A stretch of 53,575 bases of DNA from Candidatus Mediterraneibacter vanvlietii (lineage in GTDB: Bacteria > Bacillota > Clostridia > Lachnospirales > Lachnospiraceae), in the NCBI GenBank assembly GCA_019113645.1, contig DXGZ01000107.1:1-53575 (forward strand), read 5' to 3'. Each line of letters opens with the position of its first letter. The stretch's first letter is position 1. The notes under the pieces were generated by a model. The model searched no databases. It saw only the letters and a list, made by a program, of their open reading frames with translations, and was not told where the DNA came from. Both the position numbers and the translations under genes were made by a program. Below, piece by piece: positions 32,413 to 41,164 of the stretch.

Positions 32413-32491
32413 TCTGCACCCGGCGTTCTTGCAAGGCGTCTGATCCGGAGCGTATGAGACACAGGTACGCGGCACGGAGGCTGCGCGCATG

Positions 32492-32519
32492 AAAAGGATG
32501 TCGTAAGACATCCTTTTTC
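32492..32519 (+). terminator. intrinsic terminator after the Asp23 gene
   Basis: AAAAGGATGTC (32492-32502) and GACATCCTTTT (32507-32517) form an 11-base-pair stem with a GTAA tetraloop and end in TTTTT. It lies just ahead of nusB. Confidence 0.85.
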
Positions 32520-32553
32520 TATGAATCAGACTGAAGAAAAGAAAGGAACAGAT

Positions 32554-32961
32554 ATGGTAAGAAGTGAACTCAGAGAGCATGTGTTCAAGATGCTTTTCCA
32601 GATAGAATTTAATGATGCGGCAGACATGCCGGAGCATCTGCAATACTACTTTGAATCGCTGGATGACGCGGCGGAAAGGGACAAAGAATATATTCAGAAG
32701 AAATACGAAGCGGCTGCGGCAAAGATTCCGGAGATCGACGCGCTTTTGAATGATACCGCAAAAGGATGGAAAACAACAAGGATGAGCAAGGTCGATCTTA
32801 CGATTCTGCGGCTTGCGGTTTATGAGATGAAATGGGATAGTGATGTTCCGGAAGGCGTGGCGATCAATGAAGCTGTTGAACTTGCAAAACGATTCGGGGG
32901 CGAAAGCAGCTCCGCTTTTGTAAACGGAGTGCTCGGCAAGATAGCCAAACAGGAGTCCTGA
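32554..32961 (+). CDS. nusB: transcription antitermination factor NusB
   Basis: The 135-residue all-helical protein binds boxA RNA with S10 in rRNA antitermination. It has the standard start RSELREHVFKMLFQIEF, the central MSKVDLTILRLAVYEM and the end INEAVELAKRFGGESSSAFVNGVLGKIA. I chose the ATG at 32554 because AAAGGA lies 6 bases upstream and the protein starts like other NusB; an ATG at 32521 would add 11 polar residues and touch the terminator. It begins a long conserved order of genes running to spo0A. Confidence 0.95.
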   Translation: MVRSELREHVFKMLFQIEFNDAADMPEHLQYYFESLDDAAERDKEYIQKKYEAAAAKIPEIDALLNDTAKGWKTTRMSKVDLTILRLAVYEMKWDSDVPEGVAINEAVELAKRFGGESSSAFVNGVLGKIAKQES

Positions 32962-32966
32962 ACAAG

Positions 32967-34211
32967 ATGAGAAACGTCTATACGGTAAGACAGGTTAATT
33001 CCTATATTAAAAATATGTTCACGCAGGATTTCATGCTGAACCGTATTTATGTAAAGGGAGAAATCTCGAACTGTAAGTATCACACTTCAGGACATATATA
33101 TTTTTCACTGAAAGATGAGTCCGGCACGATCGCCTGCGTGATGTTCGCAGGCTCCAGGTCTGGACTTTCTTTTCGCCTGCAGGAAGGACAGCAGGTGATT
33201 GTGCTCGGTTCTGTGAGTGTTTACGAGAGAGACGGAAAGTACCAGCTCTACGCAAGAGAAATCGTGCGCGACGGTCTCGGCGCTCTCTATGAGAAGTACG
33301 AGGCCCTGAAGAAGGAACTGGAAGAGATGGGCATGTTTTCTGAAGAGTATAAGCAGCCCATTCCCCGGTTTGTTAAGACAGTGGGGATTGTTACCGCGCC
33401 CACGGGAGCCGCGGTTCGCGATATTATCAATATCTCACAGAGACGCAATCCCTATGTCCAGCTGATTCTCTATCCTGCCCAGGTGCAGGGAGAAGGGGCG
33501 GCGCAGAGCATTGTGAGGGGAATCCGCGCCCTGGAGGAGAAGAAGGTTGACGTGATTATTGTAGGACGCGGGGGCGGAAGCATAGAAGATCTATGGGCAT
33601 TTAACGAGGAGATCACAGCCCGCGCCATATTTGAATGCAGTGTGCCTGTGATATCAGCGGTTGGACATGAGACAGATACAACAATTGCGGATTATGTGGC
33701 GGATCTGCGCGCGCCCACGCCGTCGGCGGCAGCTGAACTGGCGGTCTATGATTACCGGGACGCACTGGAGCGGATTGCAGCGTACCGCGATACGCTCAGG
33801 CGGATGGTGCTTCAGAAAGCGGCAGACAGAAGAAATACCCTGGAGCGGCTGGCGCTGCGCCTGAGATATACCCATCCGAGGCAGAAGTTGAATGAAAACA
33901 GACAGTATGCGGCAGACCTGGAGAACAGGCTGCGCACACTGATGGGACAAAGGCTGGAAAAAGAGAGACACCGGCTCGCTATCGCGGCGGAGCGGATGAA
34001 GGGCCTTTCGCCGCTGGACAAGCTGAGCCAGGGATTTTCCTACAGCCGGGACGCTGAAGGCAAAAACATCCGGAGCATCGGACAGACCGGTCCGGGTGAG
34101 CAGATCGAAGTGTTTGTCAGTGACGGCGTGATAAGTGCCGAAGTTGTTTCCGTGCAGAGGATTGCCTATCCGGACGGAACAGAACGCAACGGTTCGGAAA
34201 ACGCAAGATAG
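32967..34211 (+). CDS. xseA: exodeoxyribonuclease VII large subunit
   Basis: The 414-residue protein has an N-terminal OB fold (VYTVRQVNSYIKNMFTQD, VKGEISNCKYHTSGHIYFSL), the catalytic core with GIVTAPTGAAVRDIINISQRR and VIIVGRGGGSIEDLWAFNEE, then a coiled-coil region (about residues 270-345) and a small C-terminal domain. With XseB it degrades single-stranded DNA in both directions. It starts 5 bases after nusB and precedes xseB by 35 bases. Confidence 0.96.
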   Translation: MRNVYTVRQVNSYIKNMFTQDFMLNRIYVKGEISNCKYHTSGHIYFSLKDESGTIACVMFAGSRSGLSFRLQEGQQVIVLGSVSVYERDGKYQLYAREIVRDGLGALYEKYEALKKELEEMGMFSEEYKQPIPRFVKTVGIVTAPTGAAVRDIINISQRRNPYVQLILYPAQVQGEGAAQSIVRGIRALEEKKVDVIIVGRGGGSIEDLWAFNEEITARAIFECSVPVISAVGHETDTTIADYVADLRAPTPSAAAELAVYDYRDALERIAAYRDTLRRMVLQKAADRRNTLERLALRLRYTHPRQKLNENRQYAADLENRLRTLMGQRLEKERHRLAIAAERMKGLSPLDKLSQGFSYSRDAEGKNIRSIGQTGPGEQIEVFVSDGVISAEVVSVQRIAYPDGTERNGSENAR

Positions 34212-34246
34212 AGATATTAATCTGTGTAACGGACAGGAGGAGAAAC

Positions 34247-34465
34247 GTGGGAGCGAAAGAAGAGAAGAAGGAAAATCTGGAACAGAAATTTCAGGCTCTC
34301 GAGGAAGTGATAGAAAAACTCGAAGGGGAAGACGTCACTCTGGAACAGTCCTTTGACCTGTATAACAAGGGTATGACGCTGTTAAAGAACTGTACCCGGA
34401 TGATCGATGAAGTTGAGAAAAAAGTACTGGTCCTGGATGAGAATGGAGAGACACATGAGTTTTAA
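34247..34465 (+). CDS. xseB: exodeoxyribonuclease VII small subunit
   Basis: The 72-residue helical protein matches XseB: LEQKFQALEEVIEKLEGEDV, then TLEQSFDLYNKGMTLLKNC. Several copies wrap the coiled coils of XseA. It begins with GTG preceded by GGACAGGAGGAG and overlaps ispA by 11 bases. It is slightly basic at its N-terminus (GAKEEKKE). Confidence 0.94.
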   Translation: MGAKEEKKENLEQKFQALEEVIEKLEGEDVTLEQSFDLYNKGMTLLKNCTRMIDEVEKKVLVLDENGETHEF

Positions 34466-35345
34466 TAGTGAATATAAAAACAGAACAGAATATGTGGAGT
34501 CGGTTTTAAAGAAGTATCTTCCTGAAAAAGAAGGTCTTCAGAAGGTCATCATGGAAGCCATGGAATACAGCCTGATGGCGGGAGGCAAACGTCTGCGCCC
34601 GATTCTTATGCTGGAATCCTACCGCCTTTTCGGCGGGGAAGGCATGATCATCGAGCCTTTTATGGCTGCCATTGAGATGATCCATACTTATTCACTCGTG
34701 CATGATGACCTCCCGGCAATGGATAACGATGATTACCGCAGAGGCAGGAAGACCACCCATGTTGTCTATGGGGAAGATATGGGGATCCTTGCAGGCGACG
34801 CGCTTTTAAACTATGCGTTCGAGACTGCCTGCAGCGCGTTTGACATGGATGAGGCGGATCCTCGCCGTACAGGCAGAGCCCTCCAGATACTCGCCAAAAA
34901 GGCGGGCATCTACGGGATGATCGGCGGACAGGTGGTGGATGTGAAAGAGTCCGGCCATCAGATCGGCGGAGATGTGCTTGATTTCATCTACCGGCTGAAA
35001 ACGGGCGCGCTGATCGAATCGTCTGTCATGATTGGCGCAGTTCTGGCGGGCGCTTCTGAATCAGAGGTGCATACCATGGAACAGATTGCCGCAAAAACCG
35101 GAATGGCATTCCAGATTCAGGATGACATTCTCGATGTGACCGGTTCCGCGGAAGTGCTCGGGAAGCCGGTACACAGCGATGAGAAAAACGAAAAGACGAC
35201 TTACGTGACATGGAAGGGAATTGAGGAATCCGGACAGGAAGTCGCCAGGCTGACAGATGAGGCTGTTGCCGGATTAAAGAGTCTTGGCAAAAATGACAAA
35301 TTCCTGGAGGAGCTTCTGCGCTGGCTTGTGTACAGGGAAAAATAA
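34455..35345 (+). CDS. ispA: polyprenyl (farnesyl) diphosphate synthase
   Basis: The 296-residue trans-isoprenyl synthase has the first aspartate motif DDLPAMDNDDYRRGR with the DDxxxxD spacing of bacterial farnesyl enzymes, and the second QIQDDILDVTG. The substrate-binding LMAGGKRLRP and MIHTYSLVHDD are present. It makes FPP from IPP and DMAPP or GPP, and dxs follows immediately, so this is the isoprenoid branch. ATG at 34455 lies within xseB; the upstream in-frame start at 34407 would overlap further. Confidence 0.94.
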   Translation: MSFNSEYKNRTEYVESVLKKYLPEKEGLQKVIMEAMEYSLMAGGKRLRPILMLESYRLFGGEGMIIEPFMAAIEMIHTYSLVHDDLPAMDNDDYRRGRKTTHVVYGEDMGILAGDALLNYAFETACSAFDMDEADPRRTGRALQILAKKAGIYGMIGGQVVDVKESGHQIGGDVLDFIYRLKTGALIESSVMIGAVLAGASESEVHTMEQIAAKTGMAFQIQDDILDVTGSAEVLGKPVHSDEKNEKTTYVTWKGIEESGQEVARLTDEAVAGLKSLGKNDKFLEELLRWLVYREK

Positions 35346-35359
35346 GGAGGCACGCGGTT

Positions 35360-37252
35360 ATGGTGCTTGAGATGATCCAGAAAGAAAACGATATAAAGAA
35401 ATTGAGCCCGGAGCAGCTCGTGCAGCTTTCGGATGAGATCCGGCAGTTTCTGATTGAGAAAATCAGCCGCACGGGCGGACATCTTGCATCCAATCTGGGC
35501 GTTGTGGAGCTGACGATGGCGCTTCATCTTACCCTTGATTTTCCTGACGATAAGCTGATCTGGGATGTAGGGCACCAGTCCTACACCCATAAGCTTCTCA
35601 CGGGGAGAAAGGGCGGATTCGATGAACTCAGGAAATACGGAGGAATGAGCGGATTTCCGAAGCGCAAGGAGAGTGACTGCGATGCGTTTGACACGGGCCA
35701 CAGCTCTACATCGATCTCCGCAGGGCTCGGATATGTGGCGGCCAGAGAACTGCTCGGGGAGAAGCACACGGTTGTTTCCGTGATTGGAGACGGATCACTG
35801 ACTGGCGGGATGGCATATGAAGCGCTGAATAATGCGTCCCGGTTAAAGAGCAATTTTATCATTGTGCTTAATGACAATAATATGTCCATCTCCGAAAATG
35901 TGGGCGGTATGTCGAAATACCTGAGCGGCATCCGTACGGCGTCGGCTTACACGGAGCTGAAAAAAGGAGTGGAGGACACGCTGAAGAAGATTCCGCGAAA
36001 AGGGGATCAGATCGTAAATCAGATCCGGAAGACAAAAAGCGGGATCAAGCAGCTGATCGTTCCGGGAATGCTTTTCGAAGATATGGATATCACCTATCTC
36101 GGACCCGTGGACGGACATGATCTCAGAAAACTGGTGCGTGTGCTGAACGAGGCAAAACGCGTGGATCACGCGGTCCTTGTCCATGTCATTACGAAAAAGG
36201 GCAAGGGCTACGGACCGGCAGAGGAGAATCCTGCCCGTTTTCATGGTCTTGGGCCATTTGACATAGAGACCGGAGAACCGGTGGAGACTGGAAAAACTGA
36301 TACCTACACCCAGGTGTTTTCGAAAGTGCTGACAGATATTGCCAAACGGGATGACCGCGTCGTGGCGATCACAGCGGCCATGGCGGACGGCACGGGACTT
36401 TCTTCTTTTGAGAGAAGATTTCCGCAGCGGTTTTATGATGTGGGGATTGCGGAAGAACACGCTGTGACATTTTCCGCAGGGCTTGCGGCAGGCGGGATGA
36501 AGCCTGTGTTTGCCGTGTATTCTTCTTTCCTTCAGAGGGCATATGACCAGCTGCTTCACGATGTCTGTCTTCAGAATCTCCCGGTTGTGATTGCGATTGA
36601 CCGGGCGGGGCTCGTTGGAAATGACGGGGAGACTCATCAGGGTGTGTTCGATCTGTCGTTCCTCTCTTCGATTCCGAATATGACAGTGATGTCACCGAAG
36701 AACCGCTGGGAGATGGCGGATATGCTCCGTTTTGCAGTGGATTTCCAGTATCCCATCGCGCTGCGGTATCCCCGGGGAGCAGCATACGAGGGAATGCGTC
36801 AGTTCCGTGCTCCGATCGAATACGGGAAGAGCGAGATGATCAGAAGAGAATCCGATATTGCCGTGATCTTTGTCGGACACATGGCGCAGCTGGCGCTTTC
36901 GGTATATGACGGACTGAAGGAACGTGGTTATTCGTGCACGCTGGTCAACGCGCGATTTGTAAAACCGCTTGACACGGAAATGCTTACAGATCTTGCCAAA
37001 GACCACCGGTTGTTTGTGACCATAGAGGAGAATGTGATCATCGGCGGTTTTGGCGAGCAGGTGATTGAGTATGCATCGCGGAGCGGCCTGGATGTGCATG
37101 TGCGCAATATCGGCATACCGGATGATTATGTGGAGCACGGCAATGTTGATCTTCTGAGAAAAGAAGTCGGCCTTGACCGGGATACGATTATCGCGCAGGT
37201 GCTGGAAGATCTGGGAAGAGAAAGCAGACAGATAACAGAAAAGGACAGATAA
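35360..37252 (+). CDS. dxs: 1-deoxy-D-xylulose-5-phosphate synthase
   Basis: The 630-residue thiamine-diphosphate enzyme condenses pyruvate with glyceraldehyde 3-phosphate as the first step of the MEP pathway. The N-terminal ThDP motif is GDGSLTGGMAYEALNNAS, with LIWDVGHQSYTHKLLTGR and FDTGHSSTSIS upstream. The transketolase pyrimidine part has VGIAEEHAVTFSAGLA and DRAGLVGNDGETHQGVFD. AAGGAGGCACGCGGTT precedes the ATG. The gene after it, tlyA, is 4 bases away. Confidence 0.97.
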   Translation: MVLEMIQKENDIKKLSPEQLVQLSDEIRQFLIEKISRTGGHLASNLGVVELTMALHLTLDFPDDKLIWDVGHQSYTHKLLTGRKGGFDELRKYGGMSGFPKRKESDCDAFDTGHSSTSISAGLGYVAARELLGEKHTVVSVIGDGSLTGGMAYEALNNASRLKSNFIIVLNDNNMSISENVGGMSKYLSGIRTASAYTELKKGVEDTLKKIPRKGDQIVNQIRKTKSGIKQLIVPGMLFEDMDITYLGPVDGHDLRKLVRVLNEAKRVDHAVLVHVITKKGKGYGPAEENPARFHGLGPFDIETGEPVETGKTDTYTQVFSKVLTDIAKRDDRVVAITAAMADGTGLSSFERRFPQRFYDVGIAEEHAVTFSAGLAAGGMKPVFAVYSSFLQRAYDQLLHDVCLQNLPVVIAIDRAGLVGNDGETHQGVFDLSFLSSIPNMTVMSPKNRWEMADMLRFAVDFQYPIALRYPRGAAYEGMRQFRAPIEYGKSEMIRRESDIAVIFVGHMAQLALSVYDGLKERGYSCTLVNARFVKPLDTEMLTDLAKDHRLFVTIEENVIIGGFGEQVIEYASRSGLDVHVRNIGIPDDYVEHGNVDLLRKEVGLDRDTIIAQVLEDLGRESRQITEKDR

Positions 37253-37256
37253 TAAG

Positions 37257-38063
37257 ATGAAAGAACGTTTGGATGTGCTGCTCGTCAGGAGAAATCTGGC
37301 AGAGTCCAGAGAGAAGGCAAAAGCTGTCATTATGTCCGGAAATGTATTCGTAGACGGACAGAGAGAAGACAAGGCGGGAAGCACCTTTGCAGAAGATGTG
37401 AATATTGAAGTGCGCGGCCATGTGCTCCCCTACGTGAGCAGGGGAGGTCTGAAGCTGGAGAAGGCGCTGGCGAATTTTGATGTGGATGTGAAAGGGAAGG
37501 TCTGCACGGATGTCGGATCTTCCACAGGCGGTTTTACGGACTGTATGCTTCAGAACGGCGCTGTCAAAGTGTTTGCGATTGATGTGGGAAGAGGACAGCT
37601 TGACTGGAAATTAAGAAATGATCCGCGCGTGGTCTGTATGGAAAAGACAAATATCAGATACGTTACTCCGGAGGACATCGGTGAGCCGGTTGATTTTTCT
37701 TCAATTGATGTTTCCTTCATCTCTCTCACAAAGGTACTTGTGCCGATCCGTGACTATCTGACCCCGGAGGGGGAGATCGTTGCTCTGATCAAGCCTCAGT
37801 TTGAGGCGGGACGGGAGAAAGTCGGCAAGAAAGGCGTTGTCAGAGAGCAGAGCACGCACAGAGAGGTGATCCATAAGGTGATGGACTATGCAATGTCTGT
37901 CGGGTTTGACCTGTGCGCACTTGATTTCTCACCGATCAAGGGACCGGAAGGAAATATCGAATACCTGATCCATCTGAAAAAAAGCGGAAATGAGACCGGT
38001 GAAAATCACGGGATCAATCCGGAACAGATTGTGGAACAGGCATTCACAACACTTGCAAAGTAA
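37257..38063 (+). CDS. tlyA: TlyA-family rRNA 2'-O-methyltransferase
   Basis: The 268-residue protein has an N-terminal S4 RNA-binding domain (RLDVLLVRRNLAESREKAKA, VFVDGQ) and an FtsJ-like methyltransferase. The SAM pocket is TDVGSSTGGFTDCMLQNGA, followed by VFAIDVGRGQLDWKLRND and ALIKPQFEAGREKVGKKG. TlyA proteins methylate cytidines of 16S and/or 23S rRNA. In Firmicutes the gene (yqxC) sits between dxs and nadK, as here. There is a spacing of 17 bases to nadK. Confidence 0.94.
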   Translation: MKERLDVLLVRRNLAESREKAKAVIMSGNVFVDGQREDKAGSTFAEDVNIEVRGHVLPYVSRGGLKLEKALANFDVDVKGKVCTDVGSSTGGFTDCMLQNGAVKVFAIDVGRGQLDWKLRNDPRVVCMEKTNIRYVTPEDIGEPVDFSSIDVSFISLTKVLVPIRDYLTPEGEIVALIKPQFEAGREKVGKKGVVREQSTHREVIHKVMDYAMSVGFDLCALDFSPIKGPEGNIEYLIHLKKSGNETGENHGINPEQIVEQAFTTLAK

Positions 38064-38080
38064 GAGACAAGAGGTGCTGC

Positions 38081-38914
38081 ATGGATTGTTTTTATATCAT
38101 CACAAATAAGCTGAAAGACAAAGATTACACAATAACCAACCAGATTCGGCATTATATTGAAAGCCATGGCAGGAAGTGCTATGTTTCCGAGAAAGACGGA
38201 GAAGGGCATATCATTCCCGGAACCGTGCCGGAAGATGTGGAGTGCGGTCTTGTGCTGGGCGGAGACGGCACTCTGATCCGCGCAGTGAGAGATCTCGGAG
38301 AGAGAAGCCTTCCGCTTCTCGGAATTAATCTCGGAACTCTTGGCTATCTGGCTGACGTGGAGCTGAAAGGATATGAAAGCGCGCTGGACAGACTCTTCGA
38401 GGGTACGCCCGAGGTTGAGGAGCGTATGATGCTGGAAGGCGTTTTCCGGAATACAAGGAGAGATATTGCCATGAATGATATCGTCCTCGCCAGGGAGGGC
38501 AAAGTGCGGATCATCAGCTTTAACATCTATGTCAATGGCACTCTTCTCAATACTTACCAGGCAGACGGAGTTATCCTCTCCACGCCAACAGGAAGTACGG
38601 GGTACAACCTGTCGGCAGGAGGTCCTGTTGTAGAGCCGACCGCACAGATTATCCTAATTACTCCAATCTGTTCTCACGCACTGAACACGAGCAGTATCGT
38701 TCTTTCCGCTGATGATGTGCTTGAGATCGAAATATGTGAGGGACGATATGGGAGACAGGAACAGGTCTCTCTGTGTTTTGACGGCGCGGAGCAGACAACT
38801 CTGGTAACAGGCGAGCGTGTGACGATCCGGAAAGCGCGGCAGACGGCCCGTCTGATCAAACTGAGCAGAGAGAGTTTCATGAAAACAATGCGCAAAAAGA
38901 TGAAAGGAAATTAA
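38081..38914 (+). CDS. nadK: NAD kinase
   Basis: The 277-residue enzyme makes NADP from NAD and ATP (or polyphosphate). The catalytic GGDGT lies at residues 60-64 (LGGDGTLIRAVRD). MNDIVLAREG and the later STPTGSTGYNLSAGGP complete the nucleotide site. The family is cytoplasmic and essential in most bacteria. AAGAGGTGCTGC precedes the ATG; the gene is followed by argR after 6 bases. Confidence 0.96.
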   Translation: MDCFYIITNKLKDKDYTITNQIRHYIESHGRKCYVSEKDGEGHIIPGTVPEDVECGLVLGGDGTLIRAVRDLGERSLPLLGINLGTLGYLADVELKGYESALDRLFEGTPEVEERMMLEGVFRNTRRDIAMNDIVLAREGKVRIISFNIYVNGTLLNTYQADGVILSTPTGSTGYNLSAGGPVVEPTAQIILITPICSHALNTSSIVLSADDVLEIEICEGRYGRQEQVSLCFDGAEQTTLVTGERVTIRKARQTARLIKLSRESFMKTMRKKMKGN

Positions 38915-38920
38915 GAAGAT

Positions 38921-39385
38921 ATGAAAGTCAGCCGACATGCAAAAATAATTGAACTGATCAGCCAGTATGACATTGAAACGCAGGAAGAACTGGCGGAATA
39001 TCTCAATAACGCCGGATTCAAGGTGACTCAGGCAACTGTTTCCAGAGACATACGGGATCTGAAACTGACAAAGGTATCCGTAAACAGTGGAAAGCAGAAA
39101 TACGTGGTTCACCGTCAGGACGAGCCCGCAATGAATGAAAAATACATACGTGTGCTGCGCGACGGATATGTGTCCATGGATATGGCACAGAACATTCTTG
39201 TGATTAAAACAGTATCCGGAATGGCGATGGCAGTTGCCGCGGCAGTGGATGCCATGAAATGGAATGAAGTGGTCGGATGTATTGCAGGAGATGATACCAT
39301 CATGTGCGCCATCCGCACGGTGGAAGAAACAGAAAGTGTAATGGAGAAAATACGCAGGATTGTTTCGAAAGGGACACAGGTATAA
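38921..39385 (+). CDS. argR: arginine repressor ArgR (AhrC)
   Basis: The 154-residue regulator has an N-terminal winged helix (KIIELISQYDIETQEELAEYL, TQATVSRDIRDLKLTKV) and a C-terminal arginine-binding trimerisation domain (AAAVDAMKWNEVVGCIAGDDTIMCAI). The GDDTI is the arginine pocket. It is a hexamer that represses arginine synthesis. The position ahead of recN is conserved in Bacillus and Clostridia. AATTAAGAAGAT precedes the ATG, without a strong ribosome site. Confidence 0.96.
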   Translation: MKVSRHAKIIELISQYDIETQEELAEYLNNAGFKVTQATVSRDIRDLKLTKVSVNSGKQKYVVHRQDEPAMNEKYIRVLRDGYVSMDMAQNILVIKTVSGMAMAVAAAVDAMKWNEVVGCIAGDDTIMCAIRTVEETESVMEKIRRIVSKGTQV

Positions 39386-39388
39386 CTT

Positions 39389-41065
39389 ATGTTACAGAAT
39401 CTTCATGTAAAAAATCTCGCTCTGATCGATGAAACAGAAGTGGATTTCGGTCCGGGGCTGAATATATTGACCGGTGAAACCGGCGCCGGAAAATCAATCC
39501 TTCTCGGGTCAGTCGGCCTGGCACTGGGCGGCAGATACAGTGCGGATATGCTGAGAAACGGAGCAGGATCCGGACTGGTGGAACTGACATTCAGCGTGGA
39601 TGAAGAACGGGTCAGGGAGAAACTGGAAGCGCTGGATATCTTTCCGGAGGACGGTATGGTGACTCTGAGCCGAAAACTCATGGAGGGACGGAGTATCAGC
39701 CGGGTCAATGGAGAGAATGTCAGCATGTCCACGCTGAGGGATGCGGCCGGAATTCTGATTGACATCCACGGACAGCATGACAGTCAGACTCTGCTGAACC
39801 GGAAAAACCATCTCGCCCTTCTGGATCTCTCTGCAAGGGGAGAGCTTGCGCCCCTGAAAGAGAAGATGAGGACAGCATACCGGGAATACCAGGATATCTG
39901 CCGGAAGGAAGAGGAGGTTTCCCTGGATGAAGAAGGGAGACGAAGGGAACTGTCCCTGGCAGAGTTCGAGGTAAATGAGATCGAAGAGGCGGCTCCTGTT
40001 CCGGGTGAGGATGAAGAACTGGAGCTTCTGTATCGCAGGATGACGGAGAGCAGACGAATCCGCGATGCGATCGCAGAGACATACCGATATACCTGTGAAG
40101 ATGTTTCCGCGAATGCCAGCGACTGCCTGAGCAGGGCGATCCGGGCGTTTCAGGAAGCAGCGGAGTTCGATGATTCCGCAGCGGAGCTTTACAGTCAGCT
40201 TCTGGACGCGGACAGCCTGTTAAATGACTTCAACAGAGAACTGTCTGAATATGCGAAGAGCTTTGAATTCTCGGAGGATGAATTCAGGGAGACGGAAGAA
40301 CGCCTGAATCTTCTGAATCATCTCAAGGCAAAATATGGGAAAAATGTAAATGACATCCTTGCATACTGTGAGGAAAAAAAGAAGAGAATAGAACAGTTGA
40401 ATGATTACGATGCATTCATCCGTGATCTGGAGAAAAAGAAAGAAAACGCATTAAAAAAAGTAGAGGAGATTTCCGGAAAACTGCGCAAAGTAAGAGAAAA
40501 ACATGCCTCTGCATTCGCCGAAGAGATCCGCAGACAGATGACAGAACTTAATTTTCTTGATACGCGTTTGGAAATCCGTGTTTCAGATTCCGGACACTAC
40601 AGCGCCAACGGCAGGGATGAGGCGGAATTCTACCTGGCGGTCAATCCGGGCGAGCCGCTGAAGCCGCTGAGCAATATTGCTTCCGGCGGTGAGCTTTCTC
40701 GAATCATGCTTGCGATCAAGGCAGTGCTTGCGGATGAAGAAGATACGCCTACGTTGATTTTCGATGAAATAGACGCCGGAATCTCCGGCATCACTGCGGA
40801 CAAGGTCGGTGAAAAGCTGGGTCTGATCGGAAAGAGCAGACAGGTGATCTGCATCACCCATCTTCCTCAGATCGCCGCAGTTGCGGATGTGCACTTTGTG
40901 ATCAGAAAAGAAGCGGCGGAAGGCAAGGCGCGGACCGTGATCGAGCGCCTGGATGAGGAATCGTCCGTGCGGGAACTGGCGAGAATTCTCGGAGGCTCCA
41001 AAATTACGGATACGATACTGGAAAGTGCCCGCGAAATGAAAGAACTGGGAAAGAGTGATAGATAA
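39389..41065 (+). CDS. recN: DNA repair protein RecN
   Basis: The 558-residue SMC-like ATPase has Walker A at residues 29-36 (GETGAGKS), a long coiled-coil middle (about residues 160-370), signature NIASGGELSRIMLAIKA and Walker B TLIFDEIDAGISG with ITHLPQIAAVAD. It acts in double-strand-break repair by recombination. The gene begins 3 bases behind argR and ends before two hairpins, the second of which is a terminator. Confidence 0.97.
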   Translation: MLQNLHVKNLALIDETEVDFGPGLNILTGETGAGKSILLGSVGLALGGRYSADMLRNGAGSGLVELTFSVDEERVREKLEALDIFPEDGMVTLSRKLMEGRSISRVNGENVSMSTLRDAAGILIDIHGQHDSQTLLNRKNHLALLDLSARGELAPLKEKMRTAYREYQDICRKEEEVSLDEEGRRRELSLAEFEVNEIEEAAPVPGEDEELELLYRRMTESRRIRDAIAETYRYTCEDVSANASDCLSRAIRAFQEAAEFDDSAAELYSQLLDADSLLNDFNRELSEYAKSFEFSEDEFRETEERLNLLNHLKAKYGKNVNDILAYCEEKKKRIEQLNDYDAFIRDLEKKKENALKKVEEISGKLRKVREKHASAFAEEIRRQMTELNFLDTRLEIRVSDSGHYSANGRDEAEFYLAVNPGEPLKPLSNIASGGELSRIMLAIKAVLADEEDTPTLIFDEIDAGISGITADKVGEKLGLIGKSRQVICITHLPQIAAVADVHFVIRKEAAEGKARTVIERLDEESSVRELARILGGSKITDTILESAREMKELGKSDR

Positions 41066-41070
41066 TACCA

Positions 41071-41135
41071 GTGTGAAATAACGGTTTTTCACACATACTA
41101 GAAACGGATACGGCATACGTATCCGTTTCTTTTTT
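41071..41135 (+). terminator. two hairpins; second is the recN terminator
   Basis: A first hairpin (GTGTGAAA 41071-41078 with TTTCACAC 41087-41094) is followed by GAAACGGATACG (41101-41112) pairing with CGTATCCGTTTC (41118-41129). The second is a perfect 12-base-pair stem with a 5-base loop and a T run (41130-41135). Confidence 0.9.
41075..41100 (+). promoter_or_regulatory. possible sigma-G/sigma-F promoter of spoIVB
   Basis: CATACTA (41094-41100) matches the forespore sigma-G -10 (CATNNTA) fully. A rough -35, GAAATA (41075-41080), is only about 13-14 bases away, shorter than usual. Transcription would start near 41107, inside the recN terminator. spoIVB is a forespore gene in Bacillus. Confidence 0.45.
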
Positions 41136-41164
41136 CGCTGAAGCAACAGAAAGGAAGTGAAAGT

